The translations under genes were made by a program, and so were the position numbers. The notes beneath the pieces are model-generated. The model ran no database searches. It saw only the letters and a list, made by a program, of their open reading frames with translations, and was not told the DNA's origin. Of a stretch of 64,000 bases of DNA, positions 61,167-64,000 are shown piece by piece. Within the stretch, counting starts at the first letter, position 1. Each line of letters begins with the position of its first letter. The stretch spans positions 2,232,001 through 2,296,000 of the forward strand of contig NZ_CP009282.1 in the NCBI RefSeq assembly GCF_000758605.1, in the 5' to 3' direction. This stretch comes from Paenibacillus sp. FSL R5-0912 (GTDB taxonomy: Bacteria; Bacillota; Bacilli; Paenibacillales; Paenibacillaceae).

Positions 61167-61808
61167 ATGAGCCAACACTGTTGTAACTTACATGAGATAG
61201 TCAATAAAATGACTCGGCATCATTTTCCCTTCGAGGACAACGTGATTCCCAGAAATGGGGTCTATTTGCTTTTTGAAACGGGGGAATACGGGCATGGCGC
61301 AGATCGGATCGTTCGAGTTGGTACCCACACAGGCCCTAATCAACTTAGGTCGCGTTTGAAGCAGCATTTTGTTCAGGAGAATAAGGATAGAAGTATATTT
61401 CGCAAGAACATAGGTAGGTGCCTGCTGAACCGAGACAAAGATCCATACACAAGTGTATGGGAACTCGATTTTACAACTCGGGAAGCTAAACTTAATAATG
61501 GTCATCTGGTAGATCCAGCATATCAGTCAAATATCGAGAGCAGAGTCAGTGATTACATTCAGAAACATTTCTCATTTTGTGTGCTGGCTATAGAAGATAA
61601 ACCAGAGCGTTTGTCTTTGGAATCCAGGCTCATATCTACGCTATCATTATGTGATGAGTGCGCTCCTTCTGTTCAATGGCTTGGGATGTCATCACCCCAT
61701 GAAAAAATAAGAAGAAGTGGACTTTGGCAAGTGAACGAGTTGTATAAAGAACCATTGAATAACCAAGATTTTGACAGAATCGAGGTGCTCGCCAGTGAAT
61801 CGAGATAA
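61167..61808 (+). CDS. GIY-YIG-like nuclease-fold protein
   Basis: The 213-aa protein has a GIY-YIG-like core: NGVYLLFETGEYG with RIVRVGTHTG, then LRSRLKQHF and FRKNIGRCLL, and a glutamate in IESRVSDYI. The classical GIY and YIG are replaced by GVY and VGT, as in diverged bacterial members. AAGGGGG lies 9 bases from the ATG. It is the first gene of a tightly packed three-gene operon: it overlaps the next by 14 bases. The nuclease role is inferred. Confidence 0.65.
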   Translation: MSQHCCNLHEIVNKMTRHHFPFEDNVIPRNGVYLLFETGEYGHGADRIVRVGTHTGPNQLRSRLKQHFVQENKDRSIFRKNIGRCLLNRDKDPYTSVWELDFTTREAKLNNGHLVDPAYQSNIESRVSDYIQKHFSFCVLAIEDKPERLSLESRLISTLSLCDECAPSVQWLGMSSPHEKIRRSGLWQVNELYKEPLNNQDFDRIEVLASESR

Positions 61809-62595
61809 ATCGCTTTGTATTATTCCCTGCGGTGCCGCGAAGATTTGGGATAAGCAGCCTTCAATTGGACCTGTAAAAGCGGAGAACGTTTATACAGGTG
61901 TTTTTGCGATAGCCTGTCAAAGGTATGCTAAAACATTCTTCGATCATTGGGTGATTCTGTCTGCAAAATATGGTTTTCTATATCCTGAGGATATCATTCC
62001 AGAGGACTATAACGTTTCCTTTATTAAGCCTTCCAGTGAGACCATTCTTATTGCTGAATTGAAAGAGCAGGCTGAAAGCAGTGGATTATTCAAATACAAG
62101 GAGATTACAGTGCTGGGCGGCAAGCATTATGCGGATCGAGCTAAGGCGGTATTTAATCAAGGACAGGAATTGTTCTTTCCTCTAAGCGATTGTGCGGGGA
62201 TCGGCTATATGCTGCAAAGGTTGACCCGCGCGCTGGAAGGACATGAGGAGATATCTGGAGATTCACTGGAGTCACCATCTGAAGTCAATATACGGCCTAC
62301 TTTGAAAAAGCATAGAGATCAGCCGAAGAATCTTACGGAGAATAACGTTGGGAAATACGTTTCACTCTATCGATATTTACTGAGTACCGAAGGTAATCAA
62401 GTGATTATGACTATAGACCAAATCGAAACGGTACTAGGTTTCGCACTGCCTGCATCTGCGAGTAAATATCGTCCGTGGTGGGCTAATGCTTTGACGAATA
62501 CACAGGCTAAATCCTGGCTGCTCGCTGGTTGGGAAGTGGATTCAGTCACGCTGGGAGAGAAGACTGCACTCAGAAAAATAGGCGATGAGGTGTAG
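61795..62595 (+). CDS. DUF6884-like plus C-terminal DUF7662-like protein
   Basis: GTG 61795 has GAGGTG 7 bases upstream, giving 266 aa. The N-terminal domain (LCIIPCGAAKIWD, YTGVFAIACQRYAKTFFDHW, LSAKYGFLYPEDIIPEDYN) matches the DUF6884 pattern. That family is found in mobile elements and resembles base-transferase or glycosylase-like enzymes. The C-terminal domain (YRYLLSTEGNQVIMTIDQIE, then WWANALTNTQAKSWLLAGW) resembles a small DUF7662-type DNA-binding-like module. It is middle gene of the operon with the GIY-YIG-like gene. No experimentally defined system with this gene order is known to me. Confidence 0.65.
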   Translation: MNRDKSLCIIPCGAAKIWDKQPSIGPVKAENVYTGVFAIACQRYAKTFFDHWVILSAKYGFLYPEDIIPEDYNVSFIKPSSETILIAELKEQAESSGLFKYKEITVLGGKHYADRAKAVFNQGQELFFPLSDCAGIGYMLQRLTRALEGHEEISGDSLESPSEVNIRPTLKKHRDQPKNLTENNVGKYVSLYRYLLSTEGNQVIMTIDQIETVLGFALPASASKYRPWWANALTNTQAKSWLLAGWEVDSVTLGEKTALRKIGDEV

Positions 62596-62600
62596 CTCTG

Positions 62601-63656
62601 TTGAAAATAGAAATCGGAGAATCCTTGATGCTCTCATGGCTGAGACATGCAAAGAATTGTCAGCTTGTTCAGTTGAACTGGAAGCCATCGGTGAAGTCGT
62701 GGGAAATTCATAACGAAGCTGTCGTCGAAAGTATGATGAAAGATTCAGGCCAGTATTTTAAACAGAAATACAGCCTTGATTTGTTTAAACAGAACAGTTC
62801 ATTCTCCCAACTCCTTCAACAAGCTGAGATTGATACTTTGGGAATGGAAGTAGGAGGGGAGAACGGTGTTAAGAACATATATGGTATTGATGTAGCTTTT
62901 CATGAGAATGGCTTAAATTACGGCTCCAAGGAAGAAACAATATCCAGAGTACTGAAGAAAATGATTCGCACTGCTATGGCGATTCATGGGTACTTCAATT
63001 TGAATGCTGGAAATATTATATTTGCTGCTCCTAAAATATATAGTGCAATAAGTGAACCGCTGCAACTCTACATAGCCGAACTCCAGGAGCTGTTCCATGC
63101 AAAAGGTTTAGATTTTCGTTTTGAGCTTCTGTGCAATGAAGACTTCAAGGACAAAATCTTCAATGTGGTTACAGCCTTATCCAATTCTGTGTCTGATACT
63201 TCGGAGCTGTTTATGCGAAGTATACAAATGTATAATCTTTTCGCGGAGGATAAGCAGAGTATAGGGCAGTCGATAAGTAAGTTTAAGATTAAGAAAATGC
63301 CAGCCGATTTTAAAGGATCTGAGGAAATAAAGATTGGTGCTTTTGTTAAATCCAGTTTTGAACGCTTGATTGCGAATGATATATTGACTGTGCAAGAAAT
63401 TGAACGGTTGCAGCGACTGGATTATTCTAAGAAAACATTCAATATCACTTATCCTGTGTTGAAGAAGGTCGACCCGACTATTTCCTTGACCGAACAACGG
63501 AATATTAACGGACGGCCGAGATTCTACAGTGATGCGTATTCGATCTATGGTTATGATTATCTATTATGTAATCATTGGGTGGAGAACCTCAGCAGAAGTT
63601 ATTTCGATGCCTGGCTAAGACGTATAGATGAAACAAATGTAGGGGACTCAACTTGA
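62601..63656 (+). CDS. Unknown 351-aa protein, third gene of the GIY-YIG/DUF6884 operon
   Basis: TTG 62601 follows GAGGTG and lies 5 bases after the previous stop. The N-terminal half has IEIGESLMLSWLRHAKNCQL and MEVGGENGVKNIYGIDVAFHE; the E and D-x-A-x-H-E pattern could be a nuclease-like acidic cluster, but I cannot show a full motif. The C-terminal half (about 230-351) is basic (ISKFKIKKMPADFKG, TINGRPRFYSD-like), possibly nucleic-acid binding. I do not recognise the family. A hairpin overlapping its stop codon ends the operon. Confidence 0.6.
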   Translation: MKIEIGESLMLSWLRHAKNCQLVQLNWKPSVKSWEIHNEAVVESMMKDSGQYFKQKYSLDLFKQNSSFSQLLQQAEIDTLGMEVGGENGVKNIYGIDVAFHENGLNYGSKEETISRVLKKMIRTAMAIHGYFNLNAGNIIFAAPKIYSAISEPLQLYIAELQELFHAKGLDFRFELLCNEDFKDKIFNVVTALSNSVSDTSELFMRSIQMYNLFAEDKQSIGQSISKFKIKKMPADFKGSEEIKIGAFVKSSFERLIANDILTVQEIERLQRLDYSKKTFNITYPVLKKVDPTISLTEQRNINGRPRFYSDAYSIYGYDYLLCNHWVENLSRSYFDAWLRRIDETNVGDST

Positions 63657-63670
63657 GTCCTCATTTTTAT
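63641..63670 (+). terminator. Terminator after the three-gene operon
   Basis: GGGGACTCAA-C-TTGAGTCCTC is followed by ATTTTTAT and overlaps the stop codon. Confidence 0.6.
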
Positions 63671-63929
63671 ATCCCCATGTATTTATACATGTTAATATAG
63701 GGTTAGGAATATTTACCCATGCATTATCTTGCATTTTAAGATTAATTCTCCAAAGGTGAGAGATGACGAACAGCAAAGAATCATTGTCGAATAAAAGTTT
63801 TTTAGTCGGGATGTGGATCAAGTCCATAGAACTAAATTCAAACTGGATTGTAGTAGTGATCAGCGTGAACCAATTCTGATAGTTAGCTTGTATACATAAC
63901 CACGCTTGATAAGAACTCATAATATTCAT
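63648..63929 (-). CDS. Possible 93-aa hypothetical protein
   Basis: This open frame is convergent with the previous gene and has plausible composition (MDLIHIPTKKLLFDNDSLLF, VISHLWRINLKMQDNAWVNI). Its ribosome binding site is weak; a GGATGA 6 bases before the internal ATG at 63920 may serve. No domain is recognised. It could be a real small gene or chance. Confidence 0.35.
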   Translation of the reverse strand: MNIMSSYQAWLCIQANYQNWFTLITTTIQFEFSSMDLIHIPTKKLLFDNDSLLFVISHLWRINLKMQDNAWVNIPNPILTCINTWGYKNEDSS

Positions 63930-63961
63930 CCAGATAAAATCAGATGGAAAGGACTAAGCAA

Positions 63962-64000
63962 ATGACAAAGAAAAATTTATCTGAGGAAGATATCAAAGCC
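63962..64000 (+). CDS. 5' end of a gene, possibly a type I restriction subunit (partial)
   Basis: GGAAAGGA lies 8 bases from the ATG. The only visible codons give MTKKNLSEEDIKA. Similar starts are common in type I restriction R or M subunits, which would fit a defence island, but 13 residues cannot prove it. It runs off the window. Confidence 0.4.
   Translation, partial: MTKKNLSEEDIKA

Noticed and set aside
1..64000. tRNA, rRNA or other structural RNA genes
   Set aside because: No tRNA-like cloverleaf with conserved T-loop sequence or rRNA motif was found by eye on either strand; a covariance-model search would settle it.

Overview
The window looks like a chromosomal segment of a Paenibacillus-type endospore-forming Firmicute. 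The sporulation genes prkA and spoVR, a Bce-type antimicrobial peptide detoxification module, membrane AraC/Cache regulators beside ATPase-less sugar ABC importers, and strong GGAGG ribosome binding sites all fit. The genus is inferred from gene content and style; no rRNA or tRNA gene is visible.

Core part (1-41 kb, mostly moderate GC). It starts with housekeeping genes: ispH, a type I-beta DAHP synthase, a beta-type glutamine synthetase, serC and trmL. Between them lies a GH94 phosphorylase with a mutarotase-like partner, behind two LacI-type palindromes. Then come an AbrB-like regulator with a zinc ribbon, a phosphodiester glycosidase pair, a LuxR-type response regulator, an aminotransferase, a DUF2161 nuclease-like protein, prkA, a glycine-rich repeat protein, and a TetR/flavodoxin pair sharing a palindromic half-site. 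A minus-strand carbohydrate locus (21.8-33.6 kb) holds a 1403-aa secreted clan GH-A hydrolase, a solute-binding lipoprotein, two permeases, a Cache/AraC regulator and a GntR/LacI regulator. Opposite the last of these is a gutted glycosidase gene with a dead start codon. From 34 to 40.8 kb there is an AraC/GyrI regulator, a BceRS-BceAB module, a truncated AraC copy and a VanZ-like protein.

Accessory part (41.06 kb to the window end, mostly AT-rich). The 3' part of spoVR stands alone at 41.06-41.65 kb and is cut inside a conserved segment. A second, decayed spoVR 3' end lies at 43.49-43.75 kb, and both abut the same 12-bp element-end sequence. Beyond them are a zincin-like gene, an ABC-three-component defence operon (DUF4297 nuclease, middle component, Rad50-like ATPase), a phage-type small protein, three large serine recombinases, two related small proteins, an XRE regulator with candidate tandem operators, an intact IS256-family insertion with 8-bp target duplication, a membrane-anchored Mrr nuclease, a CoiA-like protein, a toxin-antitoxin pair, a GIY-YIG/DUF6884 operon and the first codons of what may be a type I restriction gene. 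No phage structural genes are visible.

The most interesting reading is that a non-phage, multi-recombinase element carrying a defence island interrupts spoVR. This resembles the gin element in gerE of Bacillus cereus ATCC 10987 and could be excised during sporulation. The spoVR 5' part should lie beyond 64 kb on the minus strand; it is not in this window.
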